Source: Pedobacter arcticus A12 (GTDB lineage: Bacteria; Bacteroidota; Bacteroidia; Sphingobacteriales; Sphingobacteriaceae). From it: a DNA stretch of 64,000 bases. Shown piece by piece: positions 51,925 through 60,759 of this stretch. Location of the stretch: assembly GCF_000302595.1 (NCBI RefSeq), contig NZ_JH947125.1:1148504-1212503 (forward strand), read 5' to 3'. How positions within the stretch are numbered: the stretch's first letter is position 1; every line of letters begins with the position of its first letter. The position numbers and the translations under genes are program-made. The notes beneath the pieces are model-generated. The model was not told the origin of the DNA and did not search any database. It saw nothing but the letters and a program-made list of their open reading frames with translations.

Positions 51925-53612
51925 GTTGGATAGACTGGCTGGTGCTTTCTGTTACCATTTTGTTTATTGTAATTTATGGGATTTACAAAAGCAGGGGTAG
52001 CAAAAATATTGACGGTTACCTGCTTGGCGACCGTTCTCTGCCTTGGTATAACGTAGGTTTATCGGTAATGGCTACCCAAGCTAGCGCCATTACTTTTCTT
52101 TCTGCTCCGGGTTTGGCATATTCAGACGGAATGCGGTTTGTGCAGTTTTATTTCGGGCTTCCGATAGCCATGATTATCCTCTGCATCACCTTTGTGCCCA
52201 TTTATCACAAGCTTAAAGTTTATACCGCTTACGAGTTTTTAGAACAGCGCTTCGATTTAAAAACCAGGGCTTTTACTGCATTTCTTTTTTTGATTCAACG
52301 AGGTTTATCTACCGGGATTACCATTTATGCGCCCTCCATTATTTTATCAACGATACTCAATATCAATACCACCTATACCACGCTTTTTATTGGGAGCGTA
52401 GTGGTTTTATACACCGTTTACGGAGGAACAAAAGCAGTTTCTTACACGCAAATGTTGCAGATGAGCATTATTTTTTGTGGGATGTTTTTAGCCGGATTTA
52501 TGGTAGTACAGCTTTTACCCGGCGATGTAGGTTTTGTAAAAGCTTTAAAAATTGCCGGTAAAATGGATCGTATGAATGTGATTGATTGGAATTTTGATTT
52601 AAATAATCGATACACCGTTTGGACGGGGATTATTGGTGGTTTATTTCTCCAACTTTCTTACTTCGGGACAGATCAATCGCAAGTAGGGCGTTACTTAACA
52701 GGCAGTTCTGTTGGGCAAAGCAGGATGGGTTTATTGATGAACGGGATGTTAAAAATCCCGATGCAGTTTTTGATTTTGCTCATAGGAATTTTAGTTTTCA
52801 CCTTTTATCAGTATCAAAAGCCACCGGTTTTCTTTAACAGTTACGAGGTTAACAAAATAGAGAACTCCAGCTATAAAGCCGAGTTTAAAGAACGCGAGCA
52901 AGATTTTAATTTAGCTTTTGCGGATAAAAACACGAAAGTGTTAGCGCTTGACAAAGCTTTGAACACTAATCAAAATGTGGAGCAAGCTAGCGCCGAAGTT
53001 AAAGAAGCCAACGAAAACCTAGAGCAGAAAAGATTGGATGCTTTAGCGGTGATGAAAAAGAACAATCCGGATGCGGACTTGGACGATACCAACTATGTGT
53101 TCTTAACCTTCGTAACCCAGCATCTGCCGAAAGGCTTAATCGGATTATTGATTGCTATTGTTTGCATGGCATCTATGGGTTCAACTGCGAGTGCTTTAAA
53201 CTCGTTGGCATCTACTACTTCTGTAGATATTTATAAACGATTAATCAATAAAACTGGGAGCGATTTAAAATACCTCAACATCAGTAAAATCACTACTTTT
53301 TTCTGGGGAGTCATTAGTATTGCGATGGCGCTTTTTGCCAGCAAACTGGGTAATTTGCTAGAAGCGGTCAACATTTTAGGTTCGCTGTTTTACGGAACCA
53401 TTTTAGGGATTTTCTTAGTGGCTTTTTATTTTAAGTCCGTGGGTGGAAAAGCAGTGTTCTACGGCGCAATTATCACCGAGGTTTTCGTATTTATCGCATT
53501 TAAATACGATTGGATGGCTTATTTGTGGCTCAACCTTTTCGGTTGTATTTTGGTGATCGTCTTTGGATTGCTACTACAATCAATTTTCAAAGAGAAGAAA
53601 ACTGCACAATAG
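51921..53612 (+). CDS. Sodium:solute symporter (SSS family)
   Basis: A 563-residue polytopic transporter with about thirteen membrane helices. The family features are the start WLVLSVTILFIVIYGIYK, GYLLGDRSLPWYNVGLSVMA, and the sodium-site region CMASMGSTASALNSLASTT. A hydrophilic Glu/Lys-rich insertion at about residues 305-390 is likely a cytoplasmic loop and is typical of Bacteroidota members. The substrate (sugar, vitamin or amino acid) is unknown. The start overlaps the stop of a small membrane-protein gene. Confidence 0.9.
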   Translation: MSWIDWLVLSVTILFIVIYGIYKSRGSKNIDGYLLGDRSLPWYNVGLSVMATQASAITFLSAPGLAYSDGMRFVQFYFGLPIAMIILCITFVPIYHKLKVYTAYEFLEQRFDLKTRAFTAFLFLIQRGLSTGITIYAPSIILSTILNINTTYTTLFIGSVVVLYTVYGGTKAVSYTQMLQMSIIFCGMFLAGFMVVQLLPGDVGFVKALKIAGKMDRMNVIDWNFDLNNRYTVWTGIIGGLFLQLSYFGTDQSQVGRYLTGSSVGQSRMGLLMNGMLKIPMQFLILLIGILVFTFYQYQKPPVFFNSYEVNKIENSSYKAEFKEREQDFNLAFADKNTKVLALDKALNTNQNVEQASAEVKEANENLEQKRLDALAVMKKNNPDADLDDTNYVFLTFVTQHLPKGLIGLLIAIVCMASMGSTASALNSLASTTSVDIYKRLINKTGSDLKYLNISKITTFFWGVISIAMALFASKLGNLLEAVNILGSLFYGTILGIFLVAFYFKSVGGKAVFYGAIITEVFVFIAFKYDWMAYLWLNLFGCILVIVFGLLLQSIFKEKKTAQ

Positions 53613-53684
53613 CAATAGATTCTCTTTTCTCACACTCAATATTGCTGGCACATTTTGTGTTATTTCGACTAAAAATATAAAGCT

Positions 53685-54530
53685 ATGAAATGGTTAGGAA
53701 GACGCAGTAGCAGCAATGTAGAGGACCGCAGAGGTTTATCAGGCGGAAAAATTGCAGCAGGAGGCGGAATTATAGGCGTCATTTTTTTGATTGCCCAAAT
53801 GTTTTTAGGTGGCGATAGCGCTCAGGTTTTAAACCAGATTCAAAACCAAGTAGTACAGCATAGTGGCGGAGGCGAGCAAAGAGAATTAACTGAAGAGGAA
53901 AAAAAGCAAGGTGAATTTGCTTCCGTTGTTTTTGCAGATACCGAAGATGTTTGGGGTAAGCTTTTTTCTGAAGAAGGCAGTAACTACCAGCAACCTAAAA
54001 TGGTTTTATTTACTGATGGTGTGCAAACAGAATGTGGTGGCGCCTCTTCTGCGGTTGGTCCTTTCTACTGTCCAGCAGACCAAAAAGTATATATTGATCT
54101 TTCCTTTATGGAGGAGCTAAAAAATAAATTTGGTGCAAAAGGGGGCGATTTTGCAACGGCTTATGTTATCGCTCATGAAGTTGGTCACCATGTGCAAACC
54201 TTGTTAGGCACTTCTGCAAAAGTTAACCGAGCACAACGTGGCTTAAGCGAAAAAGAATCGAATAAATTATCTGTCGCTTTAGAATTACAGGCCGATTTTT
54301 ATGCAGGTATTTTTGCGCATTACAATAAACAGTATTTAGAAGAAGGGGATATTGAAGAAGCTATGAGTGCCGCACAAGCCGTTGGCGACGATGCCATTCA
54401 ACAAAAATCGCAAGGGCGCATTGTTCCTGATGCTTTTACGCATGGAACCTCAAAACAAAGAATGTATTGGTTTATGAAAGGTTACAATTCCGGAAATATG
54501 AATGAGGGAGATACTTTTTCTGAAATGTAG
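53685..54530 (+). CDS. Neutral zinc metallopeptidase (YpfJ family)
   Basis: A 281-residue membrane-anchored peptidase. One N-terminal membrane helix (IAAGGGIIGVIFLIAQMFL) is followed by the catalytic domain with HEVGHHVQ (His164, Glu165, His168), the upstream FYCPADQKVYIDLSF and a third-ligand region LELQADFYAGIF. The fold resembles zincin peptidases of the YpfJ/KPN_00830 family, whose physiological targets are unknown. It is monocistronic and ends just before a pair of inverted hairpins. Confidence 0.9.
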   Translation: MKWLGRRSSSNVEDRRGLSGGKIAAGGGIIGVIFLIAQMFLGGDSAQVLNQIQNQVVQHSGGGEQRELTEEEKKQGEFASVVFADTEDVWGKLFSEEGSNYQQPKMVLFTDGVQTECGGASSAVGPFYCPADQKVYIDLSFMEELKNKFGAKGGDFATAYVIAHEVGHHVQTLLGTSAKVNRAQRGLSEKESNKLSVALELQADFYAGIFAHYNKQYLEEGDIEEAMSAAQAVGDDAIQQKSQGRIVPDAFTHGTSKQRMYWFMKGYNSGNMNEGDTFSEM

Positions 54531-54548
54531 AGATTGTTCCCAAAGAAC

Positions 54549-54868
54549 GCAGGGTCGTCTGCGACAGACCCTGCTAGTACAGAATGTTTGATTTCTAATT
54601 TCCAAAAGACGCACAGCAAGAGCTTCCCCAAGAAAGGCTAAAAGCACAACGTTTTGTACAGCTTTAATTCGACCTTGGCCTTTGCGGTACAGCTGAAAGA
54701 AGTTTAACCACTAACTTTGTAGCAAAGGGCGCAGTCGAGAGTTTTTTGGTAACTTTTTTGCGGAAAAAAAGTGACTAGCCCTCCGGCGGCAATGAGCCGG
54801 GGGAGATTTTATTAGAGACGAATCCTGATTAACATCGTCCAAGCAGGGTCTTTCGCAGAAGACCCTGC
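54549..54868. repeat. Intergenic element bounded by two inverted GCAGGGTC hairpins
   Basis: GCAGGGTC/GACCCTGC hairpins lie at 54549-54574 and 54843-54868. The second is close to the reverse complement of the first including its loop (8 of 10 loop bases), so the pair forms inverted repeats about 300 bases apart. Between them lie a GC-rich CCGGC/GCCGG hairpin (around 54783-54800) and purine- and T-rich stretches but no gene. This fills the 351-base gap 54531-54881. It looks like a small non-autonomous element or paired REP; neither hairpin has a T tract. Confidence 0.5.
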
Positions 54869-54881
54869 GCTGTTTGATTTT

Positions 54882-55550
54882 TTAAACGTTGTTTGGTAGA
54901 GTAGCTAAAACAGTAACACCACCTTTAACCACCTCATTCAAATTTACATTTACTTTGGTTCCTAGCGGTAAAAAAACATCTACTCTAGAGCCGAATTTGA
55001 TGAAGCCAAATTCCGCTGCTTGTTCAACTTCGTCACCCTCCTTTAAGTACCAAACAATTCTACGAGCTAAAGCACCAGCAATCTGTCGGTATAAAATTTC
55101 AAAACCTTTTTTATGGGCTACAACCGTAGTGGTTCTTTCATTTTCTGTTGATGATTTAGGATCCCAAGCCACCAAGTATTTGCCGGGATGGTATTTAAAA
55201 TACTTTACAACCCCGCTAATTGGGTTTCTGTTGATATGCACATTTACAGGCGACATAAACACAGATAACTGCAGTCTTCTATCTTTGAAATATTCTCCCT
55301 CCTCGGTTTCTTCAATAACAACCACCTTACCATCGGCCGGGCAAATAATATGCCTTTCGTCGATAGTTAAAGTACGTGTTGGGCTTCTAAAAAACTGGAC
55401 GATGGTTATAAATAAGAATAAAGAAACCGCATACCACAGCCATACAAACCAAGTAAGATCTGGCAAATAATAATGAATAACAGCATTGGTTATGGCTATA
55501 AATAAAACGCAAAGCGCTAATGAGGTATATCCTTCTTTATGAAAAGTCAT
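54882..55550 (-). CDS. psd: Phosphatidylserine decarboxylase family protein
   Basis: Makes phosphatidylethanolamine from phosphatidylserine. This 222-residue short-type enzyme (PSD-A) has an N-terminal membrane segment, ICPADGKVVVIEE, the histidine-containing FMSPVNVHINRNP and the self-cleavage site Gly187-Ser188 in FGSRV, where the pyruvoyl group forms. It ends a four-gene minus-strand operon with cdsA, which supplies CDP-diacylglycerol two enzymatic steps earlier; pssA is not in the window. Confidence 0.93.
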   Translation of the reverse strand: MTFHKEGYTSLALCVLFIAITNAVIHYYLPDLTWFVWLWYAVSLFLFITIVQFFRSPTRTLTIDERHIICPADGKVVVIEETEEGEYFKDRRLQLSVFMSPVNVHINRNPISGVVKYFKYHPGKYLVAWDPKSSTENERTTTVVAHKKGFEILYRQIAGALARRIVWYLKEGDEVEQAAEFGFIKFGSRVDVFLPLGTKVNVNLNEVVKGGVTVLATLPNNV

Positions 55551-55574
55551 TTTTTAAAAATTTTAGCGAAATTA

Positions 55575-56378
55575 CTAATAAGTAATCAAATAGAGGTAAA
55601 CGAAAATTACTGGGGCAGAAAGAAGCAAACCATCAAAGCGATCTAACACACCGCCATGCCCTGGAAGTATCTTGCCCGAATCCTTAACATCTATGCTCCT
55701 TTTAAACATCGATTCCACCAAATCGCCTAAAGTGCCGAAGCAGGAGATAATTAATCCCATGGCCATCCAGTGATAAAAAGCGTAATCGGTGTAAAACATG
55801 GAAATAATATAGGCAACCAAAACACTGGTGAAAATCCCACCAATAAAGCCTTCCCATGATTTTTTTGGCGAGTGTCTTTCAAACAAACGGTGCTTCCCAA
55901 ACTTTACTCCAAACAGATAGGCACCCGTATCATTTGCCCAAAGCATCAGAAAAAAAGCTAGTGCCAAATGAGAGTTATAGGTACCTGAAATAAATGCAAT
56001 ACTTACGTAAAAAACAAAGGGTATTACGGCGTAAATCAATCCTAAAAAAGTGTAGGCTATATTGCTGAACGGGAGTGTAGATTTTTTATAAAGCTCGCGG
56101 ATAAAAATCCCAAAAAGTAATGGGATATTAATGAGCAACCATTTACTTTCAAAATTGATAAAGAAACGACCAGCCACAGATATAAAAATAACAAGCGCTG
56201 CAATGTAGCCCATGTTTTTATGCGGACGTAATCCGGTGGTGTTCACCAATGAGAAAAACTCCACCAAACACATCAAGCTTAAAAATAGGTAAAAGGCAAC
56301 AAACACATAAGGTCCTCCCAGTAAAGAAGCCAACATCACTAAAACAAAAATGAAACCCGTTATAGCTCTTGTTTTCAT
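55575..56378 (-). CDS. cdsA: Phosphatidate cytidylyltransferase
   Basis: Converts phosphatidic acid and CTP to CDP-diacylglycerol, the branch point of phospholipid synthesis. It is a 267-residue polytopic membrane protein with the signature SPKKSWEGFIGGI and, near the C-terminus, GDLVESMFKRSIDVKDSGKI followed by LPGHGGVLDRFDGLL. Its ATG overlaps the DUF2007 stop codon by one base (TAATG), so translation is coupled. The psd gene follows 24 bases downstream. Confidence 0.95.
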   Translation of the reverse strand: MKTRAITGFIFVLVMLASLLGGPYVFVAFYLFLSLMCLVEFFSLVNTTGLRPHKNMGYIAALVIFISVAGRFFINFESKWLLINIPLLFGIFIRELYKKSTLPFSNIAYTFLGLIYAVIPFVFYVSIAFISGTYNSHLALAFFLMLWANDTGAYLFGVKFGKHRLFERHSPKKSWEGFIGGIFTSVLVAYIISMFYTDYAFYHWMAMGLIISCFGTLGDLVESMFKRSIDVKDSGKILPGHGGVLDRFDGLLLSAPVIFVYLYLITY

Positions 56379-56581
56379 TATAAATCGTTTTGTAAAATAA
56401 TTTCTAAAGCTTGTTGAAAGTGTTGGTTGGGTACATTGATATGCACTTCGCCAAACTTATAAGAAGTATCTTGTTTGTTCATCAGCACAGCCTCAATATC
56501 ATGGTCTATTAAAACCTGACGTACAATTTCGGCTTTGTAGAAATCTGTAGAAGTATAAATTTTAACCCAATCTTTATCCAT
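56378..56581 (-). CDS. DUF2007 domain protein
   Basis: A 67-residue protein of the DUF2007 (putative signal-transducing) family, with the family phrases WVKIYTSTDFYKAEIVRQVL and DHDIEAVLMNKQD. The ferredoxin-like fold is inferred from the family and no function is proven. It overlaps the CPBP protease gene by 8 bases upstream and cdsA by 1 base downstream, so all are made together. It has no signal peptide and is likely cytoplasmic. Confidence 0.85.
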   Translation of the reverse strand: MDKDWVKIYTSTDFYKAEIVRQVLIDHDIEAVLMNKQDTSYKFGEVHINVPNQHFQQALEIILQNDL

Positions 56582-57497
56582 ATATGCGTGTGGTTTTCTT
56601 GGTTTGTTTAAAAAAAAGAAAGAGTAAAGCTAAAGTAATTATCGCACTAATAAGGTAGCCATAAGTATTAAAAGAACTAGTCTGGTCTAAATTATCTAAG
56701 CCTTTACCCTGTTTCTGCATCACAAAAGCCACCAGCACAGCACTTCCATTGTTTAAAAAATGCCCCAGAATTGGTAAATATATGCTTTGCCCATACACCA
56801 ATAAGTAGCCAAAGAGGGCACCTAAAATCATCCGCGGAAAAAAACCATAAAACTGCATATGTATGGCGCTAAAAATAATAGCAGTTACCCAAATTGCGGT
56901 GTGATGGTTTTTAAACCATTGCCCTAAAATGTTCTGCAATCCGCCTCTAAAAAACAGTTCTTCGCCAATTGCTGGGATCACTGCCACCATTAAAAGCGTA
57001 ATTGCCAAGTCGCCATAATCTTTCATTACCAATAGCTTTTTGGTTATTTCACCAGCTTCCAGTTCTTTGGCTTTCATCCAAATTTCCAGCTCTTTTAAAA
57101 AGGCAGGTAAATTCATTTTTTGATTTACCAAAGCAACCCACTCAAAAATAGGAATGGCAAAAAGCATCAATAAAAAAACGGTTAATAGTAAAGCCGGGTT
57201 TAACTTATTGTCGAAATAATAATAGTGCTTCGGGTTAACCTCGTTAATATATGCGAAAGCAATTGGTCCGGCAATAAACATTCCAGAAGAACTGCTGATT
57301 TGTATAGCCCTAAGTAGGTTTATATCCATGTCTAGCGGATTCCCCGTAAGCATAGCAATGTTTGTGTTACCGCTGATTAAAAACCAAATCAGTAAGCCGA
57401 TAATGGTGAATACCACAGCACCTACCAAGGTGCATAAAATCAAAAACATGATCTGCAACCAAGGGTGGTAGACATTTGCTTTCTGCAAGTGAGGCAT
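56574..57497 (-). CDS. CPBP family intramembrane metalloprotease
   Basis: A 307-residue multi-span membrane protein of the CAAX-protease/bacteriocin-processing (Abi) family. The glutamate pair motif GEELFFRGGLQNIL, the histidine motif FSAIHMQF and the third motif LGHFLNNGSAV are visible in order. Such proteins are glutamate-type intramembrane proteases, but their native substrates are mostly unknown. It is first in an operon with DUF2007, cdsA and psd, which hints at a link to the membrane or its lipids. Confidence 0.88.
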   Translation of the reverse strand: MPHLQKANVYHPWLQIMFLILCTLVGAVVFTIIGLLIWFLISGNTNIAMLTGNPLDMDINLLRAIQISSSSGMFIAGPIAFAYINEVNPKHYYYFDNKLNPALLLTVFLLMLFAIPIFEWVALVNQKMNLPAFLKELEIWMKAKELEAGEITKKLLVMKDYGDLAITLLMVAVIPAIGEELFFRGGLQNILGQWFKNHHTAIWVTAIIFSAIHMQFYGFFPRMILGALFGYLLVYGQSIYLPILGHFLNNGSAVLVAFVMQKQGKGLDNLDQTSSFNTYGYLISAIITLALLFLFFKQTKKTTRIYG

Positions 57498-57514
57498 AAT
57501 AGATACTTTTTTGG

Positions 57515-57522
57515 TAAATTTG
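57515..57522 (+). promoter_or_regulatory. Candidate -7 promoter element of the dus gene
   Basis: TAAATTTG is an exact TAnnTTTG match, 28 bases before the ATG at 57550. No -33 TTG lies at the right distance within the 52-base divergent spacer. Confidence 0.4.
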
Positions 57523-57549
57523 CGGTTAAATTAATGATTTGATTCCTGA

Positions 57550-58542
57550 ATGTCTGTTAAAATAGGAAATATCGATTTGGGAAATTTCCCGCTTTTGCTT
57601 GCGCCGATGGAGGATGTGAGCGATCCACCGTTCCGTTTTGTTTGTAAACAAAGTGGCGTGGATATGATGTATACTGAGTTTATTTCTTCGGAGGGTTTGA
57701 TTAGGGATGCCGCTAAAAGTAGGCAGAAACTGGATATTTTTGAATATGAAAGACCAATCGGAATCCAGATTTTCGGTTCAGAGATTGATCACATGCGTCA
57801 GGCAACAGAAATATCTTCCTTAGCTAATCCCGATTTGATTGATATCAATTACGGTTGCCCGGTAAAAAATGTAGCCTGTCGTGGAGCAGGAGCAAGTTTG
57901 TTGCAGGATATTGATAAAATGGTAGCCATGACGGCTGCCGTTGTTAAAGCCACCCATTTACCAGTAACTGTTAAAACCCGTTTAGGTTGGGATGATCATA
58001 CCAAAAACGTTTACGAGGTTGCCGAAAGATTGCAGGATGTAGGTATCCAGGCATTAACAATTCACGGTAGAACGCGTTCGCAGATGTATAAAGGCAGTGC
58101 AGACTGGAGTTTGATCAGAGAAATTAAACGTAACCCACGGATAAAAATTCCGATTTTCGGGAATGGAGATATAGATTCACCGGAGAAAGCTGCTGATTGG
58201 CGGTTGGAATATGAGGTAGATGGGATCATGATTGGCAGAGCGGCAATTGGTTATCCCTGGATTTTTAGAGAGGTAAAACACTTTTTTGAAACCGGCGAAC
58301 ATTTAGCACCGCCAACGTTAAAAGAACGTGTGGATACTTGTAAAACCCATCTGCAAAAATCGGTTGAATGGAAAGGTCCAAAAACCGGTATTTTTGAAAT
58401 GCGTCGTCATTATGCCAATTACTTTAAAGGAATTGCTAATTTTAAAGATTGGCGGATGAAATTGGTTTCGCTAGAGCATATTGCGGAGATAGAAGATGTT
58501 TTAAATGATATTGAAAATAAATTTAGTTTAGAATTGGTTTAA
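57550..58542 (+). CDS. dusB: tRNA-dihydrouridine synthase (DusB type)
   Basis: An FMN enzyme that reduces uridine to dihydrouridine in tRNA. This 330-residue TIM-barrel protein shows LLLAPMEDVSDPPFRFVCK, DINYGCPVKNVACRGAG with the catalytic Cys103, TVKTRLGWDD and the FMN-binding GNGDIDSPEKA and GIMIGRAAIGYPW. DusB is the usual type in this lineage; DusA or DusC cannot be excluded by eye. It is divergent from the CPBP operon. Confidence 0.93.
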   Translation: MSVKIGNIDLGNFPLLLAPMEDVSDPPFRFVCKQSGVDMMYTEFISSEGLIRDAAKSRQKLDIFEYERPIGIQIFGSEIDHMRQATEISSLANPDLIDINYGCPVKNVACRGAGASLLQDIDKMVAMTAAVVKATHLPVTVKTRLGWDDHTKNVYEVAERLQDVGIQALTIHGRTRSQMYKGSADWSLIREIKRNPRIKIPIFGNGDIDSPEKAADWRLEYEVDGIMIGRAAIGYPWIFREVKHFFETGEHLAPPTLKERVDTCKTHLQKSVEWKGPKTGIFEMRRHYANYFKGIANFKDWRMKLVSLEHIAEIEDVLNDIENKFSLELV

Positions 58543-58592
58543 ATTTTGCGATTTTAAAATAATTCTGATAAATTGAGTAAAAGAATAAAAAT

Positions 58593-58979
58593 ATGGTAGC
58601 CCAAATTACTGAACGCGTTAAAGTTTCTGTGGAAACCACCTATCAGCCGGAGTATTCAAATCCGGCTAACGAGCATTTTATGTTTGCTTATCAAATTAAG
58701 ATTGAAAACTTGGGCGATTATAGCATCCAGTTGTTACGTCGCCATTGGTTAATTTTTGATTCAAACGGTACAAAAAGAGAGGTTGAAGGAGAAGGAGTGG
58801 TGGGTTTACAGCCTATTATTGAGCCTGGGCAATACCACGAATATGTTTCTGGTTGCAATTTAAAAACAGATATGGGAACCATGGGAGGTTCTTTTCAAGT
58901 AAAAAGATTGGTAGATGAAGAAGTTTTTGAGGTAAAAATCCCAGAATTTTCTTTAATTGCACCATATAAGCTGAACTAA
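58593..58979 (+). CDS. apaG: ApaG/Co2+ and Mg2+ efflux-associated protein
   Basis: A 128-residue fibronectin-III-like protein of the ApaG family, with the family blocks NPANEHFMFAYQIKIENLGD, LLRRHWLIFDSNG, EVEGEGVVGLQPIIEPGQYHEYVSG and MGGSFQV. In enterobacteria its loss affects cobalt resistance and magnesium efflux; the mechanism is not known. It stands alone, 50 bases after dusB. Confidence 0.93.
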   Translation: MVAQITERVKVSVETTYQPEYSNPANEHFMFAYQIKIENLGDYSIQLLRRHWLIFDSNGTKREVEGEGVVGLQPIIEPGQYHEYVSGCNLKTDMGTMGGSFQVKRLVDEEVFEVKIPEFSLIAPYKLN

Positions 58980-59102
58980 GCTACACATCAACATACCTAA
59001 CTTTTAACGGTCTAAAATCGTTTGCTTCCGCTTACACATTCCAAAACGTTAATCCGAAAAACAAAAACAAAATTTACGAAAGAATTTAAGGATAGTACGT
59101 TT

Positions 59103-60224
59103 ATGAGTATCAGAATGATTGATTTAGAGGCCGAATATGTTTTATTGGCAGAAGAGGTATTGCCGGTGATTACCAAGGTTTTAAAAAGTGGCTCATACAT
59201 TCAGGGCAAGATTGTCCGTGATTTCGAACAGGATTTGGCTCAGTATCTTAATGTAAAACATGTTATTTCCTGTGGCAACGGAACCGATGCCTTGCAGATT
59301 TCCCTGATGGCTTTGGGGATCCAAGCAGGAGACGAGGTGATTATTCCAGCTTTTTCTTATATCGCAGTAGCAGAAGTGGTATGCTTGCTGGGTGCAACAC
59401 CCGTTTTTGTTGATGTGGACGAAACCTATTTTCAGTTGGCTATCGCCTCGGTACAAAAAGCGATCAACCTAAAAACCAAAGCCATTATCCCCGTTCATCT
59501 TTTTGGCCAATCCGCTCATTTTGAAGCACTGTGTGAGCTGGCGCAACGCAATAAAATTAAGATTATCGAAGATTGTGCGCAAGCATTAGGTGGAAAATAT
59601 TCAATCGATGGTAAAGAAAAGTTTTTGGGTAGCATCGGCGATTTTGGATGTACCTCATTTTTCCCTACCAAAAATCTATCCTGTTTTGGCGATGGTGGAG
59701 CCTTGTTTACCAACGACGATGAGCTAGCTGCAAGAGCGAGAATGATTGCCAATCACGGGCAAAAGAAGAGATACGACCACCATTTGGTTGGAGTGAACTC
59801 AAGGTTAGATAGTTTACAGGCAGGTATTCTTAAAGTGAAGCTCACGAAGCTAAATCAGGTTATAGAAAGAAAATCAGCCATTGCAGAACGGTATAAGGAT
59901 AGATTAAAAAATCTTAAGCTTGTTGAATTGCCAGATAATTGTTTGGCCGGTCAAAATTCCTGGCATCAGTTTACCATAAAAGTGGCAAATGGTTTAAGAA
60001 ACCCGCTTAAAGAACACTTAACAGCTAAAGGTATCGACAGTATGATTTATTACCCAATGCCAATTACCGACCAGATTGCTTATCAAAGTTACGGTGCCGA
60101 GTTTCCTGTTGCCCAGAAACTGAGCTACGAAGTTTTGTCTTTACCCGTCCATCAGTTATTGACACTGAAAGATATAGATTATATTTGCGCTCAGATAATA
60201 GCTTTTTTTGATGCAAGATCCTAA
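59103..60224 (+). CDS. DegT/DnrJ/EryC1 family nucleotide-sugar aminotransferase
   Basis: A 373-residue PLP enzyme that aminates keto-sugar nucleotides. The key residues are in GNGTDALQISL, IIEDCAQALGG, FFPTKNLSCFGDGG (Schiff-base Lys190) and NSRLDSLQAGILKVKL. Members transaminate at C-3 or C-4; with the WbpD-like acetyltransferase overlapping downstream, a C-3 reaction as in WbpE is the best guess. I used the ATG at 59103, next to a second ATG 12 bases on; the frame is open further upstream to 59022 without family similarity. Confidence 0.87.
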   Translation: MSIRMIDLEAEYVLLAEEVLPVITKVLKSGSYIQGKIVRDFEQDLAQYLNVKHVISCGNGTDALQISLMALGIQAGDEVIIPAFSYIAVAEVVCLLGATPVFVDVDETYFQLAIASVQKAINLKTKAIIPVHLFGQSAHFEALCELAQRNKIKIIEDCAQALGGKYSIDGKEKFLGSIGDFGCTSFFPTKNLSCFGDGGALFTNDDELAARARMIANHGQKKRYDHHLVGVNSRLDSLQAGILKVKLTKLNQVIERKSAIAERYKDRLKNLKLVELPDNCLAGQNSWHQFTIKVANGLRNPLKEHLTAKGIDSMIYYPMPITDQIAYQSYGAEFPVAQKLSYEVLSLPVHQLLTLKDIDYICAQIIAFFDARS

Positions 60225-60720
60225 TTTTTTTGTGCACCCAACATCCATAATTGATGAAAATGTAAGCATTGGAGGCGGGTCTTCCGTATGGCATTTTTCG
60301 CACATTTCCGAAGGAACTACTATTGGAGCGAATTGTAATATCGGGCAAAATGTGTTTATCGGTAAAAATGTAAAAGTGGGGAATGGCGTTAAAATTCAAA
60401 ACAATGTCTCCGTTTATGAAGGTGTAACGCTGGAAGACGATGTTTTTATAGGACCATCTGTAGTGTTTACCAATATTTTGAACCCTAGGGCGTTTATTAA
60501 TCGCAAAGCCGAATTTAAAACAACAATAGTTAAAAAAGGAGCAACCTTGGGCGCCAATAGCACCATAGTTTGTGGCAATAATATAGGCGAATTTTCATTG
60601 TTGGGCGCAGGCTCTGTATTAACGAAAAGCACTGCTAATTTTGAACTTTGGTACGGAAACCCGGCGGTAAAAAGAGGAATGGTGGATAAAGAGGGGAATA
60701 TTATAGATCATAGTTTATAG
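60211..60720 (+). CDS. Left-handed beta-helix N-acetyltransferase (WbpD-like)
   Basis: A 169-residue hexapeptide-repeat acetyltransferase. The start FVHPTSIIDENVSIGGG, then SSVWHFSHISEG, CNIGQNVFIGKNVKVG and IQNNVSVYEGVTLEDDVFIG closely follow WbpD/WlbB, which acetylates the 3-amino group of a UDP-sugar uronate; FdtC/QdtC of dTDP-sugar pathways are the close alternative. The ATG at 60211 overlaps the aminotransferase end by 14 bases, so the two act in sequence. The dehydrogenase that would make the keto-sugar is not in the window. Confidence 0.85.
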   Translation: MQDPNFFVHPTSIIDENVSIGGGSSVWHFSHISEGTTIGANCNIGQNVFIGKNVKVGNGVKIQNNVSVYEGVTLEDDVFIGPSVVFTNILNPRAFINRKAEFKTTIVKKGATLGANSTIVCGNNIGEFSLLGAGSVLTKSTANFELWYGNPAVKRGMVDKEGNIIDHSL

Positions 60721-60736
60721 TCCATAGACCATGGAC
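60720..60736. repeat. Short inverted repeat
   Basis: GTCCAT-AGACC-ATGGAC, a 6-bp perfect inverted repeat with a 5-base loop, beginning at the last base of the acetyltransferase stop codon. It may be a local recombination scar or a weak hairpin; no T tract follows. Confidence 0.35.
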
Positions 60737-60759
60737 AATCGACTATTAGCAAGAAAACT

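Noticed and set aside
54889..55470. A 193-codon plus-strand frame.
   Set aside because: It is antisense to psd, whose catalytic and cleavage motifs are intact; the antisense peptide shows no domain.
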